From Nocardia huaxiensis (GTDB lineage Bacteria; Actinomycetota; Actinomycetes; Mycobacteriales; Mycobacteriaceae), in assembly GCF_013744875.1 (NCBI RefSeq), contig NZ_CP059399.1, forward strand, positions 372,001 to 436,000: a stretch of 64,000 nt of DNA, read 5' to 3'. The translations under genes were made by a program, and so were the position numbers. The notes below the pieces were generated by a model, which searched no databases, was not told the DNA's origin, and worked only from the letters and a program-made list of their open reading frames with translations. Below, in pieces: positions 1-8,373 of the stretch (positions are counted from its first letter, which is position 1; every line of letters begins with the position of its first letter).

Positions 1-1479
1 GTCGACGCCGCGGACGCGCAGTTCGGGGTCGACGACGCCGGTGTCGTCGGCGCTCATGCGGCAGGTGCCGACCGGGTGGTAGAGGGTGTGCGAGTGGTCG
101 TCGAGGCAGCGGCGCAGCACTTCTTCGAGGGGTGTGCCGGTGGGGACGGCGGGTTGCATGAGTTCGCCGATGTGTTCCTTGAGCGCGGGTTGGGCGGCGA
201 TGTTCACGCACATGCGCAGGCCCGCGAGCAGGGCGGTGCGGTCTTCGGGTTCGGCGCAGTAGCGCGGGTTGATGCGCGGCGCGGTGAACGGGTCGGCGCT
301 GGTCAGGCTGATGCGGCCGACCGAGTACGGCTTGAGCAGGATCGCGGCGAAGGTGAGCGCGTGCCCGTCCGGGTCGCCGAGGCCCTCCGCGATGTAGGGG
401 GCGGGGCCGAAGATGAGTTCGAGGTCGGGCAGCGGGAGTTCGTCTCGGCTGCGGACGAATCCGTACGCCTCGCCCACGTTGGAGGTGAGCTGCCCGCGCC
501 GCCGGATCAGGTAGGCGGCGAGTTCGCGGATGCTCTTGTCCGCGCCGTACAGGCTGCCCGCGGTGGTGCGGTAGACGATGGGCGCGGCGAGATGATCGCG
601 CAGGTTCCGGCCGACCTCCGGAAGATGGTGCCGCACTTCGACTCCCAGATCCCGCAGGTGGTCGGCGTCGCCGATGCCGGAGAGCAGGAGCAGCTGCGGG
701 GTGTTGATCGCGCCGCCGGACAGGATCACTTCGCCGCGCGCGTGTAGTCGCCGGACCTCGCCGTCCTGCCGGTATTCGACGCCGACCGCGCGCTTGCCCT
801 CGAACAGCACGCGGGTGACGTGCGCGCCGGTGAGCACGGTCAGGTCGCGGTGCCGCTGCAGCGCCGGGCGCAGGTAGGCGTCCGCGGTGCTCCAGCGTGC
901 GCCGCGTTTCTGGGTCACGAGTGTCTCGGTGAACCCTTGCGGCTGATCGAGATTGGCGCGTTCCACCGGGTATCCGGCTTGCGATGCCGCCTGCAGGTAG
1001 TCCCGTGTCACCGGCCGTGGACTGCGTTGCGCCGCGATGTGCAGCGGCCCGCCCTGGCCGATGGTGGTGGTGACCGCGTCGGACATCTCCATCCGCTCGA
1101 AGTACGGCTGTACCCGCTGCCATGACCATCCGGGCCCGGCGTGGGTGGCCCATTCGTCGTAGTCGGCGGCGAATCCGCGCACCCACATCATGGCGTTCAT
1201 GGAGGAGGATCCGCCGAGCATCTTCCCGCGCGGCCAGTAGACCTGCCGGTTCGCCAGTTCCGGCTGTGGTTCGGTGCGGTAGTTCCAGTCGAACGGGCCT
1301 TGGAACAGTTTCGAGAATCCGGCCGGAATGTGGACGAATTTGTCCTTGTCCTCGCCACCGGCCTCCAGCACGGCGACGCTGGTGCCGTGCCGGTCGCTGA
1401 GCCGGGCGGCGACCACCGCCCCTGCCGAGCCTGCGCCGACGACGATGTAATCGACTGTGTCCGGGGTGAATTGGGGCAT
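1..1479 (-). CDS. GMC-family FAD oxidoreductase (choline dehydrogenase-like), 3' end beyond window
   Basis: The reading frame runs leftward from an ATG at 1479 to the window edge without a stop, giving 493 residues of a family that is usually 500-560 long, so only the last few dozen residues are missing. The N-terminus has the ADP-binding fold (VVGAGSAGAVVAARLS, about residues 13-28). It is followed by the GMC signature GGSSSMNAMMWVRG near residue 90 and, near the visible end, the HPVGTCRM motif that carries the active-site His. Such flavoenzymes oxidise alcohols (choline, polyethylene glycol, alkanols); the substrate cannot be told from sequence. There is no signal peptide, so it is cytoplasmic. 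It is divergent from serS and separated from it by 155 bp. Family assignment is secure; specificity is unknown. Confidence 0.9.
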   Translation of the reverse strand, partial: MPQFTPDTVDYIVVGAGSAGAVVAARLSDRHGTSVAVLEAGGEDKDKFVHIPAGFSKLFQGPFDWNYRTEPQPELANRQVYWPRGKMLGGSSSMNAMMWVRGFAADYDEWATHAGPGWSWQRVQPYFERMEMSDAVTTTIGQGGPLHIAAQRSPRPVTRDYLQAASQAGYPVERANLDQPQGFTETLVTQKRGARWSTADAYLRPALQRHRDLTVLTGAHVTRVLFEGKRAVGVEYRQDGEVRRLHARGEVILSGGAINTPQLLLLSGIGDADHLRDLGVEVRHHLPEVGRNLRDHLAAPIVYRTTAGSLYGADKSIRELAAYLIRRRGQLTSNVGEAYGFVRSRDELPLPDLELIFGPAPYIAEGLGDPDGHALTFAAILLKPYSVGRISLTSADPFTAPRINPRYCAEPEDRTALLAGLRMCVNIAAQPALKEHIGELMQPAVPTGTPLEEVLRRCLDDHSHTLYHPVGTCRMSADDTGVVDPELRVRGVD

Positions 1480-1621
1480 GAGGACTCCTCGGGGCTACCG
1501 CACATCGGCGGACGCCGCTGTGCCGCCCGCCGCGCTCACGCCTCCACTATGGGTGGACCGACCGGTGTGCGGCGGGGAATGAACGGATCAGGGCACGGAA
1601 AATCCGCTGGAAGCCGCCCAT

Positions 1622-1627
1622 TAGGCT
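1622..1627 (+). promoter_or_regulatory. -10 element of leaderless serS promoter
   Basis: TAGGCT ends 7 nt before the A of the serS ATG at 1635, and no Shine-Dalgarno sequence lies upstream of that ATG. This spacing puts the transcription start at or next to the start codon, as in the many leaderless actinobacterial mRNAs. Inference from spacing only. Confidence 0.55.
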
Positions 1628-1634
1628 GGACCGC

Positions 1635-2894
1635 ATGATCGACCTTCGATTCCTGCGGGAGAATCCGGACGTCGTGCGCGCCTCGCAGCGGGCTCGCGGC
1701 GAGGATCCGGCCCTGGTGGACGTCCTGCTCGAGGCGGATGCGGCACGTCGCGCGGCGGTGCTGAACGCGGACAATCTGCGCGCCGAACAGAAGGCGCTGG
1801 GCAAGAAGGTCGGCAAGGCGTCCCCGGACGAGCGGCCCGCGCTGCTGGCGCAGGGGCAGGAGCTGTCGGCGAAGGTGAAGGAGGCCGAAGCGGCCGAGAA
1901 CGCCGCCGACGCCGATCTCGATGCCGCGCAGCGTGCCATCTCGAATGTGGTGCAGGAGGGCGCGCCCGCGGGCGGCGAGGACGACTACATCGTGCTCGAA
2001 ACCGTCGGCACCCCGCGCGAATTCGATTTCAAGCCGAGGGACCACCTGGAACTCGGTGAGTCGCTGGGCATCATCGACATGGAGCGCGGCGCGAAGGTCT
2101 CGGGTTCGCGCTTCTACTTCCTCACCGGTTACGGCGCGCTGTTGCAGATGGGCATGCTGCAGCTGGCCGCGCAGCGGGCGGTGAAGAACGGTTTCACCAT
2201 GATGATCCCGCCGGTGCTGGTGCGCCCGGAGATCATGGCGGGCACCGGCTTCCTGGGCCAGCATGCCGCCGAGGTCTACCACCTGGAGGAGGACGACCTG
2301 TATCTGGTCGGCACCTCGGAGGTGCCCCTGGCCGGCTACCACTCGAACGAGATCCTGGATCTGAACGAGGGCCCGAAGCGCTATGCCGGCTGGTCGTCGT
2401 GCTTCCGTCGCGAGGCCGGCAGCTACGGCAAGGACACGCGCGGCATCATTCGCGTGCACCAGTTCGACAAGGTCGAGATGTTCGTCTACGCCAAGCCGGA
2501 GGACGCGGATGCCGAGCATCAGCGACTGCTGGCGTGGGAGCGCGAGATGCTGGCGGCGGTCGAGGTGCCGTATCGCGTGATCGATGTGGCCGCGGGTGAT
2601 CTCGGTTCGTCGGCGGCGCGCAAGTTCGACTGTGAGGCGTGGGTGCCGACTCAGCAGACCTACCGCGAACTCACTTCGACATCGAACTGCACCACGTTCC
2701 AGGGCCGCCGCCTGAACGTCCGCTACCGCGACGAGAACAACAAGCCGCAGACCGCCGCGACCCTGAACGGCACTCTTGCCACCACGCGGTGGATTGTGGC
2801 GATCTTGGAAAACCATCAGCAAGCCGACGGTTCGGTACGAGTGCCTGCCGCGCTCGTCCCCTTCGTCGGAACCGAAGTCCTGGAACCGCGCTGA
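1635..2894 (+). CDS. serS: Seryl-tRNA synthetase
   Basis: Charges tRNA-Ser (and tRNA-Sec if present) with serine in the cytoplasm. The 419 residues match the normal length. Residues 1-100 form the antiparallel coiled-coil tRNA-binding arm ([17 protein letters not shown] start, then an Ala/Glu/Lys-rich helix pair). The class II core follows with [10 protein letters not shown], motif 2 ([21 protein letters not shown] region, about 258-278) and motif 3 ([18 protein letters not shown], about 382-399), the last in the actinobacterial form. The ATG at 1635 is the only sensible start and is preceded by a -10 hexamer at leaderless spacing. In M. tuberculosis serS (Rv3834c) also lies a little outside the galactan/mycolate locus. 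Product and start are both well supported. Confidence 0.98.
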   Translation: MIDLRFLRENPDVVRASQRARGEDPALVDVLLEADAARRAAVLNADNLRAEQKALGKKVGKASPDERPALLAQGQELSAKVKEAEAAENAADADLDAAQRAISNVVQEGAPAGGEDDYIVLETVGTPREFDFKPRDHLELGESLGIIDMERGAKVSGSRFYFLTGYGALLQMGMLQLAAQRAVKNGFTMMIPPVLVRPEIMAGTGFLGQHAAEVYHLEEDDLYLVGTSEVPLAGYHSNEILDLNEGPKRYAGWSSCFRREAGSYGKDTRGIIRVHQFDKVEMFVYAKPEDADAEHQRLLAWEREMLAAVEVPYRVIDVAAGDLGSSAARKFDCEAWVPTQQTYRELTSTSNCTTFQGRRLNVRYRDENNKPQTAATLNGTLATTRWIVAILENHQQADGSVRVPAALVPFVGTEVLEPR

Positions 2895-2980
2895 CCCCCG
2901 GAACCCGTGCGGTAACCAGTGATTCGCGCTCGGCGCACCCATTTCCTCCGGTTGTGTCTACCGCTGGCGATTGTTATGTC

Positions 2981-2986
2981 TAGGCT
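2981..2986 (+). promoter_or_regulatory. -10 element, leaderless GGDEF/EAL gene
   Basis: A second TAGGCT sits exactly 7 nt before an in-frame GTG at 2994, the same geometry as at serS. It favours GTG 2994 over the upstream ATG 2976, which has no ribosome-binding site. Confidence 0.5.
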
Positions 2987-2993
2987 GGGCACC

Positions 2994-4859
2994 GTGCGAG
3001 GAATCGGGTCTCGCGGCGATACCCGAACCCGGGTGCGGGCGGCATCGGCGCTGGCAACGGCAATGGTCATGGCTCGGACCACCGGGGCGTTCTACGTCAT
3101 GGGTGGTGTGCTGGGACTGATCCTGACCGCTGTGGCGCCGGGTGATGAGGGCAATCGACCGCTGGTGGGTACGGCGGCGTTCGTGGCGCTGCTGTTGGGT
3201 CTCAGTCTGCTCATCTGGGGTCCGCGAATGCCGCACGGCGTACACCACGTGTACGTCGGCATCGCGACCGTGCTGGTGACCGTCGCCGTGCACTGGTTCC
3301 CGAATACGGTGGGCGCCATCAGTCTCGCGGCGTTCTATGTGTTCGTCGCCTGTGATGCCGCCATCTTCTTCGCGTGGCGCTGGCTGGGCATCCATCTCGC
3401 GTTCGCCATCGCCTGCTGCCTGTGGGTGGTGCCCTCGCGCGGGCTGCCGTGGTGGTCGGGTCTGATCCCGGCGGGCATCACCTTCGGCATCGGCATCGTG
3501 GTCGGCATTCTGACGCGCATGGCGTCCGACGCCGATATCGACGTGCTGACAGGTCTGCTCAATCGCCGGGGCTTCGACCGGGCGCTGAACAATGCCATCG
3601 GGCACGCCACCCGCACCGGCCAGGGGCTCGCGCTGGTGCTGGTCGACCTCGACCGCTTCCAGAAGATCAACGATCACCTCGGCCATCGCGCCGGCGACGC
3701 CGTGCTGCAGCGGGTGGCCGACACCTGGGCGAAGCTGCTCGCCCCCGATCAGCGGCTGGCCCGCTACGGCGGCGACGCGTTCGCGCTGCTGCTGCCCAAC
3801 ACCACCGAGCAGGCCGCCATCCTGCTCACCGAACAGCTGCGGGCCGCGGTCACGACCGGCTGCTCGGCGGGTGTGACCTCCTGGCAGCCGGGCGAATCCG
3901 GTTCGCTGCTGGTCTCGCGCGCCGATGTGGGTCTGTACCGGGCCAAGCAGGCGGGCCGCAATCGCACGGTGCTGGAATCCTCGCGGCAGCTGCCCCTCGC
4001 GGTGGAGCTGCGCGAGGCCATCGACCGCGGCACCCTCGACGTGCAGTACCAGCCCATCGTCAGCCTCTCCGACGGCGACACCCGTGCGGTCGGCGTGGAA
4101 GCCCTGCTGCGCTGGTCTTCCCACGCGCAACCGGATGTCACCACCGAGGGGCTCATTCGCGTCGCCGAGGAATACGACCTCATCTCCGATCTGGACGAGC
4201 TCGTGCTGCGCCGCGCCTGCGCCGACGCCGCCCGGCTCCAGGAGACGTTCGCGCAACTCGACCTGACCTTGAACGTGAATGTCAGCGGCCTGGAACTGGC
4301 CGAAACCGACTACGCCGACCGGGTTTCCGGCATTCTCGCCGACACCGGCTGGCCCAGCGATCAGCTGGTCCTGGAGGTCACCGAGAGCGAACTGGCCGCC
4401 GAATCCGAAACCGCCATCGCCAACCTGCACAAGCTGCGTGAGCGCGGCGTGCGGATCGCCATCGACGATTTCGGCACCGGCTATTCGTCGCTGAGCCGCC
4501 TGGCCACCATCCCCAGCGACATCCTGAAGGTCGACCAGTCCTTCGTGGCCGCCATCCGCTCCGATTCGCCCGCGCCGCCACTGCTGGGAGTCATTGCGGC
4601 GCTGAGCAAGTCGCTGGACCTGCAGGTCATCGCGGAGGGCGTGGAAACCGAATACCAGGCGGCCGTGCTGACCGAGCTCGGTTTCGCGCTCGCGCAGGGC
4701 TACCACTACAGCGATTCGCATCCGGTGTCCGAGCTCATCAACGACCTGAACGAGCATCACGGACTGGTAGGGGCGGGCCTGGATCGAGAGCCGTCCACCA
4801 ATGGCTGGATCCCGATGGATAATCCGCTTGACGGTGGTCTCGGCGGCGCACAAGACTGA
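2994..4859 (+). CDS. Membrane GGDEF/EAL cyclic-di-GMP protein with degenerate GGDEF
   Basis: About 621 residues. The first 170 contain six hydrophobic segments (a MASE-like membrane sensor). A GGDEF domain follows, beginning at DVLTGLLNRRGFDRAL (about 182) with its active loop reading RYGGDAF (about 257-263) instead of GG(D/E)EF. A full EAL domain covers about 335-595 and keeps VEALLRW, NVNVSG, EVTESELA, DDFGTGYSSLSR, KVDQSFV and AEGVET. The EAL metal and catalytic residues look intact, so phosphodiesterase activity is likely. The Glu to Ala change in the GGDEF loop suggests that half is inactive or only binds GTP. The start is taken at GTG 2994 because of the adjacent -10 hexamer; ATG 2976 is the alternative. 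It lies downstream of serS but has its own promoter. The signal sensed is unknown. Confidence 0.9.
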   Translation: MRGIGSRGDTRTRVRAASALATAMVMARTTGAFYVMGGVLGLILTAVAPGDEGNRPLVGTAAFVALLLGLSLLIWGPRMPHGVHHVYVGIATVLVTVAVHWFPNTVGAISLAAFYVFVACDAAIFFAWRWLGIHLAFAIACCLWVVPSRGLPWWSGLIPAGITFGIGIVVGILTRMASDADIDVLTGLLNRRGFDRALNNAIGHATRTGQGLALVLVDLDRFQKINDHLGHRAGDAVLQRVADTWAKLLAPDQRLARYGGDAFALLLPNTTEQAAILLTEQLRAAVTTGCSAGVTSWQPGESGSLLVSRADVGLYRAKQAGRNRTVLESSRQLPLAVELREAIDRGTLDVQYQPIVSLSDGDTRAVGVEALLRWSSHAQPDVTTEGLIRVAEEYDLISDLDELVLRRACADAARLQETFAQLDLTLNVNVSGLELAETDYADRVSGILADTGWPSDQLVLEVTESELAAESETAIANLHKLRERGVRIAIDDFGTGYSSLSRLATIPSDILKVDQSFVAAIRSDSPAPPLLGVIAALSKSLDLQVIAEGVETEYQAAVLTELGFALAQGYHYSDSHPVSELINDLNEHHGLVGAGLDREPSTNGWIPMDNPLDGGLGGAQD

Positions 4860-4947
4860 CGCCATGCGTCTTCTCGTCTACGCCTATTGATTCGTCAGCA
4901 CCCTCCGCGGCGGTAATCGCGGAGTCGCCTCCGATCCGGTTCGCGGA

Positions 4948-6294
4948 CTGGGTTTCCGGGCGGTCCTGTTCGCGCTGACGGCGGATCTGATTCCCCTGTA
5001 CGCGCTGTACGCACTGCTGTTCGCCGACCACGGCCTGAGCATCGCGCAGATCTCCTCGCTCCTGGCCATCTGGTCGACGACCTCCTTCGTGCTGGAAGTC
5101 CCGTCTGGGGCATGGGCCGACACGGTCTCGCGGCGGGGCTTGCTCGTGTTGTCAGGTGTGCTGTTGTTCGCGGGTTTCACCGCGTGGACAGTGTTTCCGT
5201 CGTACGCGGGCTTCGCTCTCGGATTCGTGCTCTGGGGTACCTCCGGAGCCTTGCGCTCGGGCACCTTCGAGGCGCTGATCTACGACGAGCTGGCCGCGCA
5301 CCGGGCGACCGGCTCCTACGTCCGCATCATGGGCCGCGCGCGAGCCGCCGCCGAAATCGCCGCTCTCCTGGGTATTCTCGCCGCCGCGCCGCTGTTCGCC
5401 TGGGGTGGTTACGCCCTCGTCGGCTGGGCCAGTGTGGTCGTCGCGCTGGTGCACACGCTGACGGCGCTCACCTTGCCGAGCGCACCGAAGGCCGTCTCCG
5501 CCGCGGATGTCGACGACCTCGACGATGCTGACCTCGAGGAGCTGCCCCCTCGTCATTCCGGCGCGCTTTTGGCCGGAATCCACAGCGACGGGTCAAGCGC
5601 TGATTGTGTGGATCCCGGCCAGAAGCATGCAGGGATGACGGGGTGGCGATATGTGCACATGCTGCGGTCGGGTCTTCGGGAAGCCTTGCGGGTGCGGCTC
5701 ATTCGACGCGGGTTGATCCTGGCCGCCCTGTTGAACGGCATCACCGCCTACGACGAGTATTTCGCGCTGCTGGCCGGGGACGCCGGTGTCTCGCCGTGGG
5801 TGGCGGCGATTCTGGTCGGCGTCACGGTGGCGGGTGCGGCGGCCGGGGCTCTGCTGGCCGACCGCACCGATGGAATGCGCCCGCGCACAATGGCTCTCGC
5901 GCTGGCGGTGGGTGGGTTCCTCTTCATCGGCGGTGCGCTGCTGTCGGGTCTGGCGGCCCAGCACCCGCACGCGGTGTACGTGCTGACGGCGGTCGGCTTC
6001 ACCGCGATCGGTATCGCCTACGGCATCGACTACAACGCGGAGACGATTGCCGGTGCCCGCCTGCAGGACGCCATCGAGGGACCGGCCCGCGCCACCGTCA
6101 CCTCGGTGTCCGGTCTGCTCACCGAGGTGATCGCGTTCGCCGTGTTCGGGTTCGTCGCCCTTGCGTCCCTGTGGATTTCGATCCCGGTGATGGTGGCCCT
6201 GCTGGGTGTGCCGTTCTTGCTGACGGCGGCCCTGTTCCCGGCGTGGTTGCCGGCGCGGAAGGAGGAGGCGCCTACACCACTGACGGCCGGGTGA
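4948..6294 (+). CDS. MFS transporter, probably damaged (no canonical start; repeat inserted in frame)
   Basis: The frame encodes a major facilitator permease: a first membrane segment (FRAVLFALTADLIPLYALYAL), the 2-3 loop motif EVPSGAWADTVSRR and about 11 further helices up to the stop at 6294. There are two oddities. First, the ATG at 4864 is followed in frame by TGA at 4888, and from there to GTG 5089 no ATG, GTG or TTG exists although the first helix is clearly encoded there. Starting at GTG 5089 would remove that helix. The start given here is a CTG and is only a guess. Second, positions 5551-5640 are a copy of a dispersed inverted repeat, adding 30 residues in the central cytoplasmic loop. 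The gene may be a recent pseudogene or use an unusual start. Its 3' end overlaps the convergent gene by 23 bp. Substrate unknown. Confidence 0.65.
   Translation: MGFRAVLFALTADLIPLYALYALLFADHGLSIAQISSLLAIWSTTSFVLEVPSGAWADTVSRRGLLVLSGVLLFAGFTAWTVFPSYAGFALGFVLWGTSGALRSGTFEALIYDELAAHRATGSYVRIMGRARAAAEIAALLGILAAAPLFAWGGYALVGWASVVVALVHTLTALTLPSAPKAVSAADVDDLDDADLEELPPRHSGALLAGIHSDGSSADCVDPGQKHAGMTGWRYVHMLRSGLREALRVRLIRRGLILAALLNGITAYDEYFALLAGDAGVSPWVAAILVGVTVAGAAAGALLADRTDGMRPRTMALALAVGGFLFIGGALLSGLAAQHPHAVYVLTAVGFTAIGIAYGIDYNAETIAGARLQDAIEGPARATVTSVSGLLTEVIAFAVFGFVALASLWISIPVMVALLGVPFLLTAALFPAWLPARKEEAPTPLTAG
5551..5640. repeat. Dispersed inverted repeat, copy 1 (inside MFS gene)
   Basis: A 90-bp element with 34-bp imperfect arms, starting CGTCATTCCGGCGCGCTTTT and ending with the near-complement ...CAGGGATGACG. 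It is exactly 30 codons long and open in the MFS frame. The arms match the copies at 29839, 44413 and 51807. This copy is the most diverged (CATTCC for CATCCC, GCAGGG for GCCGGG). Confidence 0.88.
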
Positions 6295-7039
6295 GGCTCG
6301 ACCACAGCGGATGCCCCTGTTCGGTGAACCGCCGCGCCAGTTCGCGCCGGGCGTTGTCGTCGCCCATCGAATTGTCCACGCAGAAGCGGCCTTCCGCGGC
6401 GGTCAGCAGTTTCACGTTCAGCAATCGAATGGGCGACAGTGGCCCCTGCACCGACGCGGGCAGCTCGGCGGCGGTCAGCCCGAGCATGACCACCGCGGCT
6501 CCGTCCTCGAGGTAGGTGTCCGCGGCCTCGGCGGGCAGGTCGGCTTCGGCCAGTTCGATGGTGATGACGCCGTGCCGGTCCACCATGTCCGGCACTTCGA
6601 ACCCGTACTGCGCCACCAGGTTCGACACTGTCATGACGGTCTGTCCGAACCAGGAGTGCGCGATGCTCATGGCATCGCTGTCCAGCGGCAGGTCCGGCGT
6701 GATCCCGTACACCTCGAGCTCGTAGCCGTTGGTCGGCGCCGCGTCGTCCCACGCGGTCGGATCGGCCAGCCCGCTGCTGGCGACCAGCAGTGCGTTCTCC
6801 CGCCGTGCGATGGTGTGCGCCTGCCGCAGTGCGGGCCAGCGCGGCCCGCCCAGAAACGCCGGATTGATCAGATGGGCGATGACGTCGATATCGCGCCGCC
6901 CCCAGGAATCCCACGCGGCATCCAATACCGCATAGGTCGCGTCATCATGGATGCCGCCGATTACGCCTTCACTCACCGGATAACCGTACCGGCCGCCCAT
7001 ACTCCCGCGAAATGTGATGCACCCCAAAGGCATACGCAT
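6272..7039 (-). CDS. Conserved protein of unknown function
   Basis: 255 residues, soluble, acidic, with no signal peptide, membrane segment or motif I can place. The central part (YGITPDLPLDSDAMSIAHSW, then FGQTVMTVSNLVAQYGFEVP) and the stretch IELAEADLPAEAADTYLEDGA suggest a compact globular domain. The ATG at 7039 is the longest start; ATG 6997 (MGGRYGYPV) is an alternative that would remove 14 residues. It converges on the MFS gene with a 23-bp overlap and is followed upstream by the DUF805 pair. I do not recognise a family and assign no function. Confidence 0.7.
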   Translation of the reverse strand: MRMPLGCITFRGSMGGRYGYPVSEGVIGGIHDDATYAVLDAAWDSWGRRDIDVIAHLINPAFLGGPRWPALRQAHTIARRENALLVASSGLADPTAWDDAAPTNGYELEVYGITPDLPLDSDAMSIAHSWFGQTVMTVSNLVAQYGFEVPDMVDRHGVITIELAEADLPAEAADTYLEDGAAVVMLGLTAAELPASVQGPLSPIRLLNVKLLTAAEGRFCVDNSMGDDNARRELARRFTEQGHPLWSSLTRPSVV

Positions 7040-7075
7040 GCCTTCGGGGTGCAGTCGTCGAAATTCGTTCCGGCG

Positions 7076-7609
7076 TCAGGGATTTGTGGGGTTACCGGGT
7101 TCTTCCGGATATCCGGGCCGACCGGGATATGCCTGCCCGCCGGGTTGTCCGGGGTAGGTCTGCGGGTAGCCGGGATCGCCCGGGTACATCTGGGCTCCCG
7201 AGGGCCCGCCGGTGTAGCCCGGCCCGCCGGTACGGCCCTTGGGATCCGGGCCGTACTGGTTGGGTCCGGGCGTGCCGTCGAGCACCGCGAAGACGAACAG
7301 CACGATCGATCCGACGCAGGGGATCAGGTGCAGCAGCAACCACCAGGCAGTCCGGTCGATGTCGTGCAGACGTCGCGCCCCGACCGCCAGGGTCGGCAGC
7401 AGCAGCGCGATCCACACGATCGCCTGGAACAGCCCGCCGCGTGCGCCGTCATCGCCCCATCGGGTGCCGAGTACGGCGTCGAGCATGCTCGCCACCAGTC
7501 CGACCAGGAACGAGAAGAGCACGAACCACCAGTATTCGCTGCGCCGCGCCCGGCCGCTGAAGGTGGCGTACTGCGTGAGCACGCTCCGGACAGCGTCACC
7601 GAAATTCAT
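7076..7609 (-). CDS. DUF805 membrane protein with Pro/Gly/Tyr-rich tail
   Basis: 177 residues. Residues 1-115 are a DUF805 domain: an amphipathic start (MNFGDAVRSVLTQYATFSGRARRSEYWWF) and about four membrane segments, with the family motif GARRLHDIDRTAWWLLLHLIP. After GPNQYGPDPKG the last 60 residues are a hydrophilic tail of PGYP/PGQPG-like repeats predicted to face the cytoplasm. DUF805 proteins are widespread inner-membrane proteins without a defined biochemical role. The start at 7609 is preceded by an AGGAGG-type ribosome-binding site. It lies next to a second DUF805 gene in the same direction, so the two are tandem paralogues. Confidence 0.88.
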   Translation of the reverse strand: MNFGDAVRSVLTQYATFSGRARRSEYWWFVLFSFLVGLVASMLDAVLGTRWGDDGARGGLFQAIVWIALLLPTLAVGARRLHDIDRTAWWLLLHLIPCVGSIVLFVFAVLDGTPGPNQYGPDPKGRTGGPGYTGGPSGAQMYPGDPGYPQTYPGQPGGQAYPGRPGYPEEPGNPTNP

Positions 7610-7706
7610 GTGAACCTCCTGGAATGAGCGGATCGGCTCAGTCTGGTCTGGTTGCTAATGAATAGCTGAACGCAACGCCGCGCGGCGGCGAATCGTGTGG
7701 CTGCTC

Positions 7707-8276
7707 TCAGTACTGCGGCGGATACTGCTGCCCCGGGTAGGGCTGCTGCGGCGGGTACTGCTGCTGCGGCGGGTAGGGCTGCTGCTGCTGCGGAGCGAAT
7801 GCCTGCTGCTGCGCGTACTGCTGCTGGGGCGCGTACTGCTGCTGCGGCGGGTACGGCTGGTACTGGTTCGGCTGCATCGGGTAGCCGGGTCCACCCTGGA
7901 AGCCGCCCTTCGGATCGGGTCCGTACTGGTTGGGTCCCGGGTTTCCCTCCATGCATTCGAAGACCAGCAGCACGATTCCGCCGAACGGGATCACCCCGAG
8001 CAGCAGGAACCAGCCGCTCTTTCCGGTGTCGTGCAGGCGGCGGACGGCCACGGCCAGGCTGGGGATGAACCCGCCCAGGATCAGGATCAGCAAGAGCAGC
8101 CCGCCGATGATGGCGAGCGATTCGTGAATGAGCGACAACAGGATGTTCAACAGGAACACGCTGAAGACCGCCAGCATGTTGGCCAGGGTCCAGTACCAGT
8201 ATTCGCTGCGGCGCGCACGCCCCTCGAAATTCGCGTACTGCGACAGCACGCTCTTGACGGCTTCATTGAAGCCCAT
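7707..8276 (-). CDS. DUF805 membrane protein with Gln/Pro/Tyr-rich tail
   Basis: 189 residues starting at ATG 8276, just downstream of a strong GGGGAGG ribosome-binding site; a much longer open frame upstream of it is not coding. Residues 1-125 are DUF805 (start MGFNEAVKSVLSQYANFEGRARRSEYWYW, motif AVRRLHDTGKSGWFLLLGVIPFGG) with four membrane segments. After GPNQYGPDPKG the tail is extremely low in complexity, made of PPQQQY, APQQQYAQQQ and PQQPYPG blocks. It is a tandem paralogue of the gene ending at 7076, with the shared GPNQYGPDPKG junction conserved and the tails diverged. No enzymatic motif is present. The function of the family is unknown. Confidence 0.88.
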   Translation of the reverse strand: MGFNEAVKSVLSQYANFEGRARRSEYWYWTLANMLAVFSVFLLNILLSLIHESLAIIGGLLLLILILGGFIPSLAVAVRRLHDTGKSGWFLLLGVIPFGGIVLLVFECMEGNPGPNQYGPDPKGGFQGGPGYPMQPNQYQPYPPQQQYAPQQQYAQQQAFAPQQQQPYPPQQQYPPQQPYPGQQYPPQY

Positions 8277-8373
8277 GAGAAAACCTCCCCGAAAAACAGT
8301 GGAACCCGCGTAATTCTGCACATTCGCTGTCCGGTTGCAACTCGGCAATACGTGCGAATGGAACAATCGGGCG

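Noticed and set aside
1480..1634. T-box leader in front of serS
   Set aside because: No T-box sequence or specifier stem, and the -10 spacing indicates a leaderless transcript, leaving no room for one.
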